DNA of 64,000 bases from Camillea tinctor (taxonomy: Eukaryota > Ascomycota > Sordariomycetes > Xylariales > Xylariaceae). The notes beneath the pieces were generated by a model, which saw nothing but the letters and a program-made list of their open reading frames with translations, ran no database searches and was not told the origin of the DNA. The stretch spans positions 310,001 through 374,000 of the forward strand of contig MU394071.1 in NCBI GenBank assembly GCA_022578605.1. Reading direction: 5' to 3'. Both the position numbers and the translations under genes were made by a program. This document shows, piece by piece, positions 12,101 through 24,968 of this stretch (the stretch's first letter is position 1; each line of letters begins with the position of its first letter).

Positions 12101-13347
12101 ATGCATAGTGTAGAAGCGATCCGTCTTCGGGCCAATGATAGCCAACGGCGTTTCCAACGAGAGCTATGCCCTCGCATCCCGCGCTTGCATATTCACATGA
12201 GGTCAGAATTCAAAGCCCCCACGAGGTGAGAAAGCGACGACTTCATACCTCTTTCTTAAGCGCTTGGCGCCAGCCGCGTCGTCAGGCTCTTCATGGATGC
12301 GTTAGCGCGGTCTATAGCTGTGAGATTGGCAGTCATCTTGGAGATGCGCTAACCAACTGCGCCCAATGTCCATCCTTACCCTCCAGTCGCGTCTATAGAC
12401 GATTAAGGTAATGTCTATAGGTACACGGGCCGATCTGGTGTCCAGTTGAAGGGTTGTATTCCTCTCGGGGGTGATGGATAAGTCTATATCACAGCTTAAA
12501 TTTAGCATCAACATGGGCCATCATAGCTGTATGGCGATCTCGTTGAATTATTACCCAATCACAACCTCCTGAGCTATCGCCTTCTCTATCCAGCTCTTAT
12601 ATCTAGTCGGGTGTTTTACGTCCCGAGTCAGTTGGAGTATGTAAACCGACGATATATCATAGTTGAATAGTAACCGTTGAAATATTTCTGTGGTTCAAGA
12701 CATAGAATCAGCCCAATATACTGCTAGATATTGCCTACTATACATCAGGCGGAGCAAGTGTCGCGAACTACGGCCCCTGCATCAGCCAAACTACTGCAAG
12801 GCAGATGTGGATGCACCCTGGCTGTCGGGTATTCTACAACCTACATGCATATGCCTCTCATCACGATTTATCTCTTTTCCTACGAAACAGCACTTCTGGC
12901 ATGCGTTCCTACGATGCTTCCTGCATGCTACAGTAGCACCAGCCTCATGGCAGGCAGGAACCGCCCGATACAAAGAGCCTCTAAGATGATAGGTTATGTA
13001 TTTATATTGAAGGTCGAGCCTCCATAATATCTATCCCGGGTTCTCTCCTCTGCCAAGGACTCGAATCTTCATCGTTCACTGTCTTCCCGTTTGATATATA
13101 GGGCCTTGTACCAGTATCACTTGCCTTCAGCCATTGCCTTCTTTATATCATTACACATACTGTGTATAGATTACCGTTGTATCATACAAAGGGTTCTTCG
13201 CTCCTAAACCCTATTCTTGCTTTTTGTTCTTACCAACCCGTTTCTCTATTTCCACGTTTGTCGGTGCGGATTTATAATTCCAGCCCTTTCCACCCTTTCT
13301 GCCGAATCTTCGAAGTGCTCGGAGGTCACCGTATAATTATAGTCGAA
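9105..13347. other. gene-poor intergenic DNA (4.2 kb)
   Basis: No gene I can support. The part next to 9105 is the MFS promoter. The rest is AT-leaning sequence with TACCTAGGTA-type motifs (10185, 10249, 11437). Several ORFs of 70-125 codons occur (10993-11322 and 11478-11855 are the longest), but they lack family motifs, splice partners or coding-like composition. 13020-13340 is probably the leader and promoter of the small gene that follows. Confidence 0.55.
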
Positions 13348-14137
13348 ATGGAGAATATGGCACGATCGGTATCTCCTGAATCAGTGGCTGCTTGCTGGGG
13401 TTCCGATATGGAGTATGAGTTTTATGATATTTATTATACTAATACAATACGTTCGTATCCGTGCTAATACATAAATTAGCAATAGGAACATAATCGAAGA
13501 CTCTTGGCATCCTTTGAATGGACATGGTGAGCATATGTTCGTGCCAGATCCAACAACGCTACAGCAACAACCGGCGGGCTTGGAATTTCAACACTTCCAT
13601 CTATCTTCGGCCCCCACCTCACACCCTGCTCACACAGAGGATCAGATTGGAGACCAATACAGAAACCATACTCGATTTTACTCGGCCTCCACTTACCCAT
13701 ATCCCTACGCCGATAGTTCTTACACCAACAACGTTCAGTACGCCGCCGCTTCCTCTGCCAACTTAGTAGGCAACGGAGACGACATTTCCAGCACATATTC
13801 TTCAGGAGCCGCCAACCATCAGACTGAAGCTCCTCCCTTGACCAACGGCATCAACGGTGGAAGGCTGGGAAAGAAGGCTCTGGGGGAGGATGGATCAGAG
13901 CCGAGAACCTTTCCCGCTTCAGGCAACGAGACGTTCGTCTCTGACCACCGGGGACACGAAGACACTGCATACGGACAGCCCGCCTTTGATCCTACTTACA
14001 CATACTCCCTCACTAGCAACGAACAGAATACCGAGGGTAGCGAGCATTCCCAGAGACGAAGACGCCTCCACCGCACTATAGCACATGTCGACCAGGAGCT
14101 CGGGGAACGACGACGCCGCTCCCAGCAGGATTCATGA
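13348..14137 (+). CDS. hypothetical protein, orphan, low-complexity
   Basis: Two exons, 13348..13412 and 13480..14137, give 240 residues. The 67-nt intron has a GTATGA donor, a GCTAATAC branch-like site and a TTAG acceptor, and the two frames join cleanly. I do not recognise the family. The protein is hydrophilic and rich in Ser, Thr, Tyr, Asn, Gln and His; it has tyrosine-rich stretches (YPYPYADSSY), no signal peptide or membrane segment, and a strongly basic C-terminus (RRRRLHRT, GERRRRSQQ) that could bind nucleic acid or act as a nuclear signal. It sits alone in gene-poor DNA, about 340 bp before the RIP-degraded transposon. The G/C-containing codons suggest it is not itself a RIP victim. 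Probably lineage-specific. The model rests on frame and splice logic only. Confidence 0.55.
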
Positions 14138-14475
14138 CAGGGCATTTCACTCTTTAGAGGTGATGGAATAAATAGTTTAAAAACAAAAGGGGTTCGAACC
14201 TTGCTATTATCTGATAGGGGTTGAGAGGCAAGCTAAGCTGGTTATTCACAAGGCCTAGCTTACCCGTATTACTATATACCAGGACAGGGGCTCTTTTCCT
14301 TTCTTCTCCCTCCCTTGAAATAACAATATTTATTATTATTATAGTGTAATGCCACTACAATCTTTCTGATCACATTTATTTATGTATCATCAGCCCCTAT
14401 TTTATATATGAGAGATACACATAGCTTTTGTGGAAGCTATCGTCTTCTGACTTTTGAGTTAATGTCGATAGCCAG
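14138..14475. other. intergenic between orphan gene and transposon
   Basis: 3' flank of the orphan gene; increasingly AT-rich, with no ORF of note. A GGTTCGAACC string at 14189 resembles a tRNA B box but has no tRNA around it. Confidence 0.6.
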
Positions 14476-14513
14476 TACGGAGCTCTCCCCCAAAATTCGT
14501 GGCCGCGCCAAGA
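14476..14513 (+). repeat. left terminal inverted repeat
   Basis: 38 bp starting TACGGAGCTCTCC and ending GCGCCAAGA; the exact reverse complement lies at 16402-16439. Confidence 0.92.
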
Positions 14514-15916
14514 AATACCCATTTTTATTGACATTTAATAACAACTAACACAATAAAGTTTAATAGTAAGTAACTAATTTGTTTTATATTACTTAATTTA
14601 CTAGGTTTTTGTTAAAAAGTTAACTTTTTTTATTATACTAATATGTTAAAAGCATATTTAGCTTAATAACCTTTTTTTTTTATACTTATTTTTACTTTTT
14701 AGCCTTATAACCTTTTGTATGTAGTGTGAAATTTTTTTAATTTATTGTTATATAAAGTTTTATAATAAAGATTTTTAATACTTTTGTTATATACAAATTA
14801 CTTTAATTTTATTTTTAAGTGCTTTTTTTTTTATAGTTAGTTTTTTTATATAAAACTAACACGGTTTAATAGCATTAAAATTTAAAAAGTTATTAAGTTA
14901 AAGCATTTTTAAAACATTAAAAAAATTGTATATATGCTATTAATATTAATAAAAGTAGTTAAAAGTTTTATTTTTTTAAATTAAAGTGCTTAAACGAAAT
15001 TTTATACATTTTTGCGTAAAGAAAATAAGTTTAAGCAATATAACCTCTTTTTTATAACAATATTAGTTAATTTTAGCCTTTTTTTTTTTTTATGTAAATT
15101 TTTTAATTTTTACAGTAAATTTTTATTTTAGTTTTTTTTTTAACTTATTATAAAAACTTAATTGTTTTATTTTAATTTTTAATTTTTATTTTGCTTACGC
15201 GGCTAGTTTTAATTTATTGTTTATATGTTAAACTTTAATTTCGGCTTTTTTGCGTGCTTTAACCGTTTTTAAAAACTAATAGTAATAAAGTTTTTTTTTA
15301 TTATATAAAAAAAACCTTTAAAATATAAACTTTAAATATTTTTTTTATTTTTTGCAAATATAACTGCAAGTTACGGTTTTATTAAAGCGTTTTTACACAT
15401 AATAACTTTTTTTTTAATAGTTTAAAACAATTAAAGTTTTATTAGTTTAAATGACATTTTTTTAATTTTTAAAAGTTTAATTTTTATAGTTTAAATACTA
15501 TTAAAACTGTTATTTTTATATTTTTTTTATAAGTTTTAGCTTTTTTATAAGCTTTAATTTCTTATAATTAACAAACTTTAAAGTTTTTTATATAGTTATA
15601 AAAAAAACTAAAGCTTTAAGTTTTAAAACATTTTTTGCAATTTTTTTATAAAACTTTTTACAGCTGTATTTATTTTTAAAAACTATATTTATTACTTGTT
15701 TAAAAAGGTTATTTTTTTATTTAAAAAAACGGCTATTTTTTAAAAAATTTTAAACTTATTTGTTTTAAATAAAAAAAATAAAATTTTATAAATTAAATTT
15801 ACTTTTGCAAGCCTTCGTATATATATCCCTTATTATACGTTTTAAAACCTTAATAAGTTGTTAAATATTTTTAGTTAAAAAATTAAAAAAAGGAATGATG
15901 CAATCACTGTATATTA

Positions 15917-16033
15917 GGGGGTGCATAGCGCCCCACATAGATAAGATAAGATAAGGACTAGTACTAGCACTAGTAGATAAGATAAAAAGATAGCAACATT
16001 TAATGTGCAGCGCAGCTGCACATTCAATGTTGC
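15917..16033. repeat. hairpin-dense island inside the AT-rich element
   Basis: Within the AT-saturated element this stretch keeps ordinary base composition and several inverted repeats: GGGGGTGCATAGCGCCCC (15917-15934), two ACTAGT palindromes (15957-15962 and 15969-15974) flanked by GATAAGATA units, and a 19-bp arm pair (15993-16011 and 16015-16033, one mismatch, 3-nt loop). It may be a subterminal control region, a nested small insertion or an RNA hairpin. Confidence 0.7.
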
Positions 16034-16401
16034 ACCTTCTCATCTTTCTACATACTTATAATACTACCCTATACTGCCACATTTTGCATTAAGGAAACTT
16101 TAAAGCAACGATAATAGCCTTTGTAGCTATTTTAGTATAGATTTTAAGTAGCATATTAAGTTTGTTTATTTTTAAAAAAACAAAAAATAAAATGAAATAA
16201 ATTGCAATTGCAATAATAATGGATTTTAATTTATTTTTATGTTGCTATTTAAGTATACGTAGTATCATGAACGCTTAATGTTTATATAATTTAATGCTAC
16301 GTGTATTTCTATATTTATAAAAGTAGAATTAAATAGGGATTACAGTATAAATGGAGATTGGCCGAAATATGGAGTAATAGCTGTTGGCAGAATGCTAAGA
16401 C

Positions 16402-16439
16402 TCTTGGCGCGGCCACGAATTTTGGGGGAGAGCTCCGTA
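16402..16439 (-). repeat. right terminal inverted repeat
   Basis: 38 bp starting TCTTGGCGCGG and ending GAGAGCTCCGTA; exact reverse complement of 14476-14513. Confidence 0.92.
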
Positions 16440-19400
16440 ACTGTGCTAGAACTTCAAGCTATAGGAAATATCGTTTGTGTCAGTGATCTGTGGTAGAATG
16501 TCCTGATAATAAAAATGTGCAAATTATCTACTAAAGTTGTTGTTTAAAAGAATATATCTACTATCAATATCCTTATTACTACCACATATCATATCTTCTT
16601 AAATTCAACCTTACTCTTTCTTCGGATGGAGTACTTGCAACTTCATATAAGATACATTCCATATGACACCCATTTCCTGATGATGATTTTAACATCTTAT
16701 CTTTAGACATCTCCCTCATCCAATCTTTATATCATATTGGTCTCCGCAATCCCCGCAGTATTCCATATATTCTGGACTGAAACATACCTGCTCTCAAAGA
16801 AGAGTTGCAATGAGATTTCCTCCCCGTGCTAGAATGTTGACCTGGGTCAAAACTAACTTGTGTCTAGTGTGTAAGGGAGTGTATAGCAAGGTGAGGAAGG
16901 TGGAAAGCAAACGTTTACTATCAGACGAAGAATAATAGCTATAGAGCCCTTCCCTGACAATGGGAACCCAAAACCCTTCTATATCTATTTTACAGGGGGC
17001 CTTCGTCCTATAATGCCACCTTGTCCGAATCTCTAACTTTTAATCTCGGACATATTGCGCCATGACAGTCTGATATTCTTTCCTAGTAGAATCACGAATC
17101 CAAAAACGTCATAGATTATGTTTACTATCTAATTGCCCAACAGTAAATAGGGGTATGTGTAACTCGTGATGGGAGAATGATGTCAAGTGGCTTCCCAGTG
17201 AGTATATCCTGGGATTATTTCAACCTGGCTCTTGCTAACTGATACTAAAATATAAGGAGTCGAATCTGGTCTAGTAATGATGACGGCGGTCGGATCCACG
17301 CTAAGTCTTCAGTTGAAATCATTCTTCCTCCAATATGTGGTGGCAGCCGTCGTTCTCCTCATCTGCTGTTTTTTTTCTTCTCGCTGAAGACTTCAAGAGA
17401 AAGAACGGCGGTGAAGAGAAAAAGGGCTTCACACAAGCAAAATTAGTGGCTCAATGTCTTATTTTAGCCAATGTCGTCAATGATTTCTGGTGGTGCTACT
17501 GGTAATTCGTCCACCAGCCGTCTGGGCAAGCCCATAGGAGTCTCCGAAATTCCTCTGCCACCACCGCTGTTCTATCAGCTGCAGCTGCCATGGCATGAAA
17601 TACGCTAATACAACAACACATAAGTGACTTTGGGAAAACCAGAAGTTGTGATATTATTGGATCTAGGGAGTGGCTTCGATTGGGGATGATCAAAGATCGT
17701 TGTGGATAATTTAATCGCACCATAGATAATCCTTTTGATGCAGCATTCGAGTCAATATTTCTTGCTCTAGTGTTGTTTGGGATAGACGCTTTAATTTTTC
17801 GTTTGGTTCTAGATACTTGTTGATACATACTCAGACCTCTATTACTTGACTTTTGATATTGGCGTCAAGTCGTCCAGCCCGCTTCTTGCTAGTCCTACCT
17901 CTTCCATAGAAAGCTAGTATATCGTCTTGAATATTTTAATGAATTATGTCTAGGTACATAGGGTATAATTCCTTGAGATACATGCTACCTCTCTAACGTT
18001 TTCCCGTGTTTTCTGCCTTGACCCCTATTTACTCAAGGCCTTGATAAAATCCACAATAATAATAAAGGAACGCCATTAAGCGTGATACAATTTACGTCAG
18101 CGAATTTCTTTCGTATATCGAAGTATGCTTATATATGTACAGATATAGAATTCTCACCATCCTCGTCTGTCCAAAAAAAACCCCCATTTGGTGCCCCTAG
18201 TTTTACTTTTGATTACTATAGGAAACTCTCCAAAACTCTCTTGTAGTGCTCTCGGGTTCTTAAAAAACTTTATAACTGCCTACCGGAGCTGGCAGTGTGA
18301 AATGCTGAAAAATATAAGGCCATATATGTCCCTTGAACAAAGACGCCGTTTATAGGTATAAGAGATAGTTAAAGTTCTAATAACTCTATTGAAATTTGAA
18401 TGAGGCTTTTCAAATACTTTATTGGTGTTTCATGATCATCCATCATAATGTTTTCAAGTAAAATGTGTTACAATTGGTAAGAAATGGTAGTGTTTGGTAA
18501 TGGGAAACTGGCCATAACATATATATTAATTGCTTGCTATCCAATATAAAGGAGTTTATGCTAAATAACTACGTAGCTATTAAGCTAGTTCTAACAACCT
18601 AATTTCTTCGTGATAGAAATTTTTTTTGATATTTATTTTGATGCTAATAGAGTATTATGTGCCTCACATATCAAGCTTCCATGGTAAACCAGACTAGTCA
18701 GAGCTTGAATCGTTATATCGAAATACCCCTTCACCATCCCGAGGTCTAACCTCGCAAAGAGAACGAGAAACAATAAGAGATATTGAATTATTCGCGACAC
18801 ACCTTGTGAACGCTGATGGATGGAGGCCTCTGAACAACCAAAAAGTCCCTTTACACCTATAACCTAGGTTACTAGACTGCATTTGTATTTACGTTTAACG
18901 TTTGCTCACAAAATACAACGTATAATATTCCCTTTTTATAAGGCTTAACTAGCTTCCCGATACGAATTTAGAGCGCTACATGTATTATCCATTACAGACC
19001 AATAGTAGACGCGGGGTCTGCCATTGAACCGGTTGGCCTCTTCCTTGTACGGCCTGGTGCGTTATGTCACAAAACGACATGTCGTTTTTTATTGTTTTAT
19101 TTTTATTTCTCCTTTGAAGATGCGGCAGCGCCGCGGGAACTAAAATAGTGTGTGTATTCGCATAACATGTAAGATGAAAATTTTTTATTTTGAGTTACTA
19201 GTGAACAGGTCGGTAGGATTGGAAGAGTCTTCTCTTGCGAAGTAATGATGGTTCCCTCGCATCGTTCTTGTTTTACCTTTTAACCCCCCTTAATGGATTG
19301 GAACTCGTATACCGTAGCAATCAAGGCTTTCCCCAGAAGGTAGCAGCGAACCAGACTTGGGGTCTGCTTCTTATGTGTTTACCTCAGCTCCTTCTTTAGA

Positions 19401-22400
19401 AGTGTGGCAATGGCGGCTTGCCTCGTGGCAAAAGATAGTAGATAGAGAAGGGGGTAAAAAAGTAAGATACCTTACCGAGGGGGCTTGCTTGATAAGTGAA
19501 TCAGGGTATCAGCGCAGTCAATTGCCGAGGGAGTGGCGTTACGAGAGCCGGCAGTCGGATACCACATCACGACGGTAGCCAACGTCAACTCGTCAATGCT
19601 CTGGTTTTGGGGCAAAGGAGAAGCTTTTTTCCCTTGCCCTCTAGGCTTAGGTAGCTCGTAATGTAGCCACCGGGAATAAACTCACAGCAACCTGAGAGCC
19701 CTGATTCACCTGTTGGACTCACGTACATACGCGTCGTTACGTATATGTTGGCAAATTATTATATCAAATACCTTCGTATGGACGAATGACACGGGGTTAA
19801 TTTTAGGCACGACGCGCCTTGGCAACTGAATAAGGAACGAACAATGGGACGGAAAAAAAAAACAGAACCACGAAAAAATCAAGTTTGGGAAGAGACGTCT
19901 TGACCGAGTGGGCTGCTTAAGGCGTGTGAGGTTGCCTATAGTCTTCAAGCTATACACGGCCTGAGGTCGCAGTTGGCTGGCACAGTTAACGAAGAAGCCA
20001 TAGTGCACACGACGCCTCGACTCTATCGAGATCATGGGGTACTTAAGCGATGTTTAGCTAGCCATGTGGCCGAAAGAGAAGCTGTACCTGTCCACCTGTC
20101 GGTGAAAGGCGCGGTGGGTTGCAATGTGACGCAGTCCCGGCCGTCTAGCCAGCCAGCTCATACCTTTATTTTTTCCCGAGTCCAACCACGCAGTTTGTTG
20201 CGTACACCAAATCTAGACCAGATCTCTTGTTGAACCTGCGACGGTAAAAACTCCCATGAGCACTGCTGTGTAATGATTTATACGAGGAGACAAGCCTCCC
20301 GTTTTCTCTCTTGCTCTAGTTCTGCACAACGCTAGATTGGTAACTAATATTGCAGAGTTTATAGACTGGGATACCGTGAACCAACAATGGGGCTATATGG
20401 AAGGGCAGCACGCTGGCCAGTCTCGAAACAGTACCAAGTACTCATAGGCGTCGGTCCGTTCACCTAAGACACCACGCGCAGGGCGGATATTCCAGCGTTT
20501 GGCCGAACTATGGACATATAGTACCGGCGCCAATGAGGCACATAAGTCCCGTTGCGGGCGCGTTGCCGATGAGCCTTATCACCCTGTACCACCATGACGG
20601 CCTACCCAGGATGCCCTGACACAAAGACTGCCTGTACAGGCAGCGAAGGGTAGGTTGGGCATTTCTCACACAGCAGGATTTCCAAGAGATTTTGGCGTCC
20701 GGGTATATGCCGACGAGACCCGCCGGGAGTCATCTCGCCTAGCCGGTAGGGCCAAGACGGGTGACGACATAGGGGGCATTAGGATGGACTGTGATGTGGC
20801 AGCGCGCTGTGGCGAGCGGATATGGACCGAATACTCTCCAGCCATGTGGCCGATATAGCTCCAAGAAAACGGTCAGCCCTGGGCGTAGGTCCTCACTCTT
20901 ATCTCTGTATATCAGATCATCTATTATCTTGGTACGGACGCCACAGTTTCACGTGGGTGCCTGCAGTGGCCCTTCTATCGGGGACATTTAACATCGACGT
21001 GAGACCAGATAGACTTGGTCCTGCGTCTCGAGAAGCACGGCAGTCTAGAGACGAACCTGACAGCAATGCCCGGTTGACAGCGGTTGTGTGACGGCTGTGC
21101 TTCGGAGATGAAGGGCTGTAGGGAGATGAAGGCAGGAATAGAAACACGCACTAATCCTGATATTTGGATCTCTTGGCGGATGACAACAGCAGTCGCTAAA
21201 CGACTTCGTGGACCCCGCATCGTCCATGTATTAGTCTGCATAAAAGGGGGAAACCCTATCTCTGGTGTTGCTGGCGATCTCTTTGTGTTACTATTCCCCC
21301 TATAATTGAGCGTGGCATATAACATGTTTCTCCAACAACTGAGCCTCGTCTATTCTCCCCTCTTCCCCTTTCCCTCTAGGAGGAGGTCCCTATTTGTCCA
21401 CACGCTTGATCCCTGGTTCCCTTAGGAGATAGCATGCCCTTCACCTACCCAGCAGCCACCATCCTAGCTTTCACACTCATATTTCCACCATTCCTACTTG
21501 CTATATTCCTCCTCCTCCCAAAGATTTCCCCGCACGGGGTCGATCCACCCGATATCTTGGCACGGGCAGGGGAGGCAATCGACAGGGGACAGGCGTAGCG
21601 GCATTTGGGTAACATCGTGACACAAGTGATCGGGAAGCGTTACCGGGCGCGAGCCCACGGCAGCAGATATGTAGGTGGCTGGTAGGGGGGTTCGCCAGGG
21701 GGACCCCTTCACGAGAGGGTCCCTGAGGACTCCAGTCTTCTTCGCTACGGGCCGAAAGTCCATATTGCAAGCGAGATGCCATCCTGGTAAGACATCATGT
21801 TTATTCCGTCCAATCGTAAAGAAAGAAGGATTCCCCCAGCTCCTTTTCTGCATATTCACCAGGCACCCCCCTCCCCCCATCACCCATCCCTCCCTCTGAT
21901 TATGTAGATCGTCTGATTGCCCTTGCACATGCGCGACACATGCACATGTCTCTTGTGATACCTACCTTACCCTGGGGAACATCTCTGTTTCTGTCCTTCT
22001 ATGTTGAGATGTAGCATCTACTCTGCCTATCACTAGATTCACAATACTACCCAGTGGCTATTGGTGAAGTACCCCGGATAGCATTGGAACTGTGTAGGGA
22101 AAAAGCACTATGAGATGATATATTCAACGTAGATAGAGTATGAGAGCAAGTAGAGGTGGAATATGATAACCTAGAGATATTAGGATGACGCAGAGGCGCC
22201 TGGGCCCTCCACTAACAATTATTCCATCCGTCGAAACGCCGAGTTCGTCGGCGAAATTCTTCGCCCCCTATCAGGTCGTCTCTTTGATGTGTTCTTCTCT
22301 GGGACTCATCAGCCCATCGCCCACATCGCTGTTGGTGCATTTTGGACTCGATGATGATGTCGTCGACCAGGAACAGTCCCCTGAAATCTCGTCTGCCTTG

Positions 22401-24968
22401 AGCGAAATCCGTACTGATTGAAACGCAGACAAATTTCCTTCCAGTCCCACCTCAAGTCCCTACACCCTCTCAAGAACAAACTAGAAGATCAGCATACTCC
22501 TATTACTGCTATGCCGGGGATTGAGTAGGTTCGAGAGGAGGGAAGGGAAGCCCGCCGCAAATTCCGACGAAGATCTATGGGACCCTTTTTTTTTCTCTTT
22601 CGTAAACCCTGCCGTAGAACACGGGTTGGCATCCAGAGAGGTTCCATGATAGTCGGTGATATACAGGCACCACCATCTAATCTACCTATGACTTCCCAAC
22701 CCCGGATTTTCGGCCTGCCGGTGCGGTCCACTCAACTTTCGATATACATAAAGAATGTCATTGTCGCCTTCATATTCGGGTTAGAAAAGCATGTGTGCAC
22801 ACCACGTAGGGGCACTCATCATGATCTTTTAACCTAGGTAGGTATATGATTGTCTACGCATATCCCCACACCACCCGTCAACAGCGACTATGGATCTCGT
22901 GGGCTAAACGTTAGGGTGACTTAGCTGGACCGGTGTGAAAATAGTATGAGTATGGTACCACTTCGAAGGTAGGAGATAGAGAAAAATTAGCACAGTTTAG
23001 TAGAAGATGGAGAAGGGACTAAAATCGAAATCCCTGCCTATAAGAGAGGGGATAAAACAGAATACCCAATTACCCTAACCACAGAATAGAGAAATATGGT
23101 CAAGTCGAGGTCGGGGTACATAGGCGAAAAGGTCCACACATATTTCGGATCTGAGGTCCTTCTGAGCCTTTAGAGTGATAGTTAAGTTCTCCCCAAAGAC
23201 CCCCCTCCTCTCCCAAGAGACACAATGCAAAGCCGGGACAAGAAAGCTTCGAGCGTGTAAGCTTCTCGGGGAGGGAGGAGAAAGCCTAGGATTATGTCAC
23301 TGGATTTCCGTCCAAGAGAAAGAAGCCACATGTTTAGCATTATCTTATGATTTATATTTAACGTGAATGCTTGTTTTGGCCCCTGTTATGATTATATTAA
23401 TAATTACGTCTATATCTTTTCTTTTTCTTTTTCGTACATCGCTTCGTAGGTGGCGTGCTATGTTAAGTAGGCAGGTATGTAGTGTATGTGTTATATGTAA
23501 AGCAACTATGCCGGCCACTTTGACATTTTATTTGCCCTTTTTCTTGTTACCCTCGTTCATGCGTTTATGCTAGATGGCCGCTCAAGATTTGCATTCGTGA
23601 GTAGCATATAGACGAGATTTCGGCACGTCCCATTGGCCAACTTTATTTTTGTTTCAATTATTTGTTTGAATCAAATACCCCCCTGTTCATATCCCTCTTT
23701 CTCTTTCTCTTTCTCTTTGCCTTACCTATACTCATGTGCTCCTAGGCTGTGTCCTAGGGTATACACTGCCGGCGGCCCGCAACTTGAAGAAAAGGAAATG
23801 TGAAGTGTGCCCTTCCCCCCTCCCCTCCACAAAATAAAATATCTTTTATACTCGGTGTATGCGTTGTAGGATCATCAACCTTGCTTCCCCCGCCTCCACC
23901 ATATTAAATCTAAGTGGCATTGTCGCCGATGGAATGCAACCAAATTTCAAAATTACACGAAGGTAGAAAAGAAAAACCTTAGGTGTGAAAAAAACAGACG
24001 ATGAATTTATTTTCCGCTCCCGTGCTATCTTGCCGTTAGATCCCCCCTGTAGAGTAGGTAGTAATCAAGATAAATCCCTTTTCTATCCCGTTCTCCACCC
24101 TCCCCCATGAAATCCAAAAAGGGATGAGAGGGGCTACCAAATAGGAAATGGAGAAAGAATGAAAGAGAAAAGTCCTTGCATGTGCCACATGCAAGCAAGC
24201 ATATTATGTATGTACATAGTAGTAGCCGAGGAAACGTTATGTAGGTAAGTTATATATGTGTGGATGGATGTATGAGGGGAGGAGGAGGAGGACAGAGAGA
24301 GGGATAGAGAAAGGTAGCAGTAGGATATCTGTAATGTAATGGTATATGTACAACCGCAATGAAAAAGAGATACACATATAGACCCAATCACTGCCTTGGC
24401 CCTCCGCCTGCCATCGCTACGACACACAAATGGTAAGGTTTAAGTTACATTGATACCTCCTCGGGAAATTTTCTTTTCTCTCTTTCTGTGTCTCTTGGCC
24501 CTCTTTACCCTCCTTTTTTTTTTGTTGGCCCCTTCCATAATTTTCCCCCTTTACCCTCCTGTTCGTGTTACGTAGTAAAAGTGGCTGTGGAGAATAATGA
24601 AGAGAAGAAAAAATAAAAACGTGTTTTATATAAGCGATGTAGGTGTGTTGGCAAGGTGGTATTCGTTTAAAAGAAAAAGGGGGGAGAAGTGAGCCCAAAC
24701 AAACCAGTAAAACCAATGACCACAAGAAGAATAACGAAAAGGCAAACAAGCCGCCGCCACAAAGTTTCATACATCATCAACATCGTTGCCATCGTCATCA
24801 GGGATGAGGGGGGTAGAGGGAGAGCAGTAAGGGGTATAGTAGTGATGCTTGTAAATAATATGTGAGAGATAACAGTAATAATTATGACAGTAAAAAAAGT
24901 AATCAACACCAATATCGTGTCAAAGGGGGGGTTAGGTAAGTATGGTGTAAGGAGAGATTCCAAATAAT
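16440..24968. other. gene-poor intergenic DNA (8.5 kb)
   Basis: No gene I can support on either strand. ORFs up to about 145 codons exist (17496-17828 minus, 21494-21928 minus), without recognisable motifs or splice partners. Composition shifts from AT-leaning (16.4-19 kb) to more balanced (19.3-22.9 kb) and back. 24.1-24.9 kb has GA-rich and pyrimidine tracts, and its end is probably the 3' untranslated region of the Zn2Cys6 gene. Confidence 0.5.
19071..19088. repeat. 18-bp perfect palindrome
   Basis: AAAACGACATGTCGTTTT followed by further T residues. It is isolated; no matching copy was noticed elsewhere in the window. Confidence 0.7.

Larger units (their letters stand above)
14476..16439. 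mobile_element. RIP-degraded TIR transposon, probably Tc1/mariner-Fot1 type
   Basis: A 1.96-kb segment bounded by perfect 38-bp inverted repeats (14476-14513 and 16402-16439). Each repeat has TA at its outer edge, so the element proper is 14478-16437, beginning CGGAGCTC and flanked by a TA dinucleotide that fits a target-site duplication. Size, TIR and TA site fit Tc1/mariner superfamily elements such as Fot1/pogo (known family property: TA targets, elements near 1.9 kb). The interior from about 14515 to 15890 is almost pure A/T with no usable ORF, as expected after RIP (C-to-T changes on both strands of repeats). The TIRs themselves keep GC-rich sequence. No transposase can be read, so the superfamily is inferred from the ends and length. 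Confidence 0.75.

Noticed and set aside
14186..14200. B-box-like GGTTCGAACC
   Set aside because: No tRNA cloverleaf around it.
17496..17828. 110-codon minus ORF
   Set aside because: No recognisable domain; long stretches of AT-derived residues; not supported by context.
21494..21928. 144-codon minus ORF, overlapped by another frame
   Set aside because: Proline/Arg-rich in both overlapping frames, typical of non-coding balanced-GC DNA.
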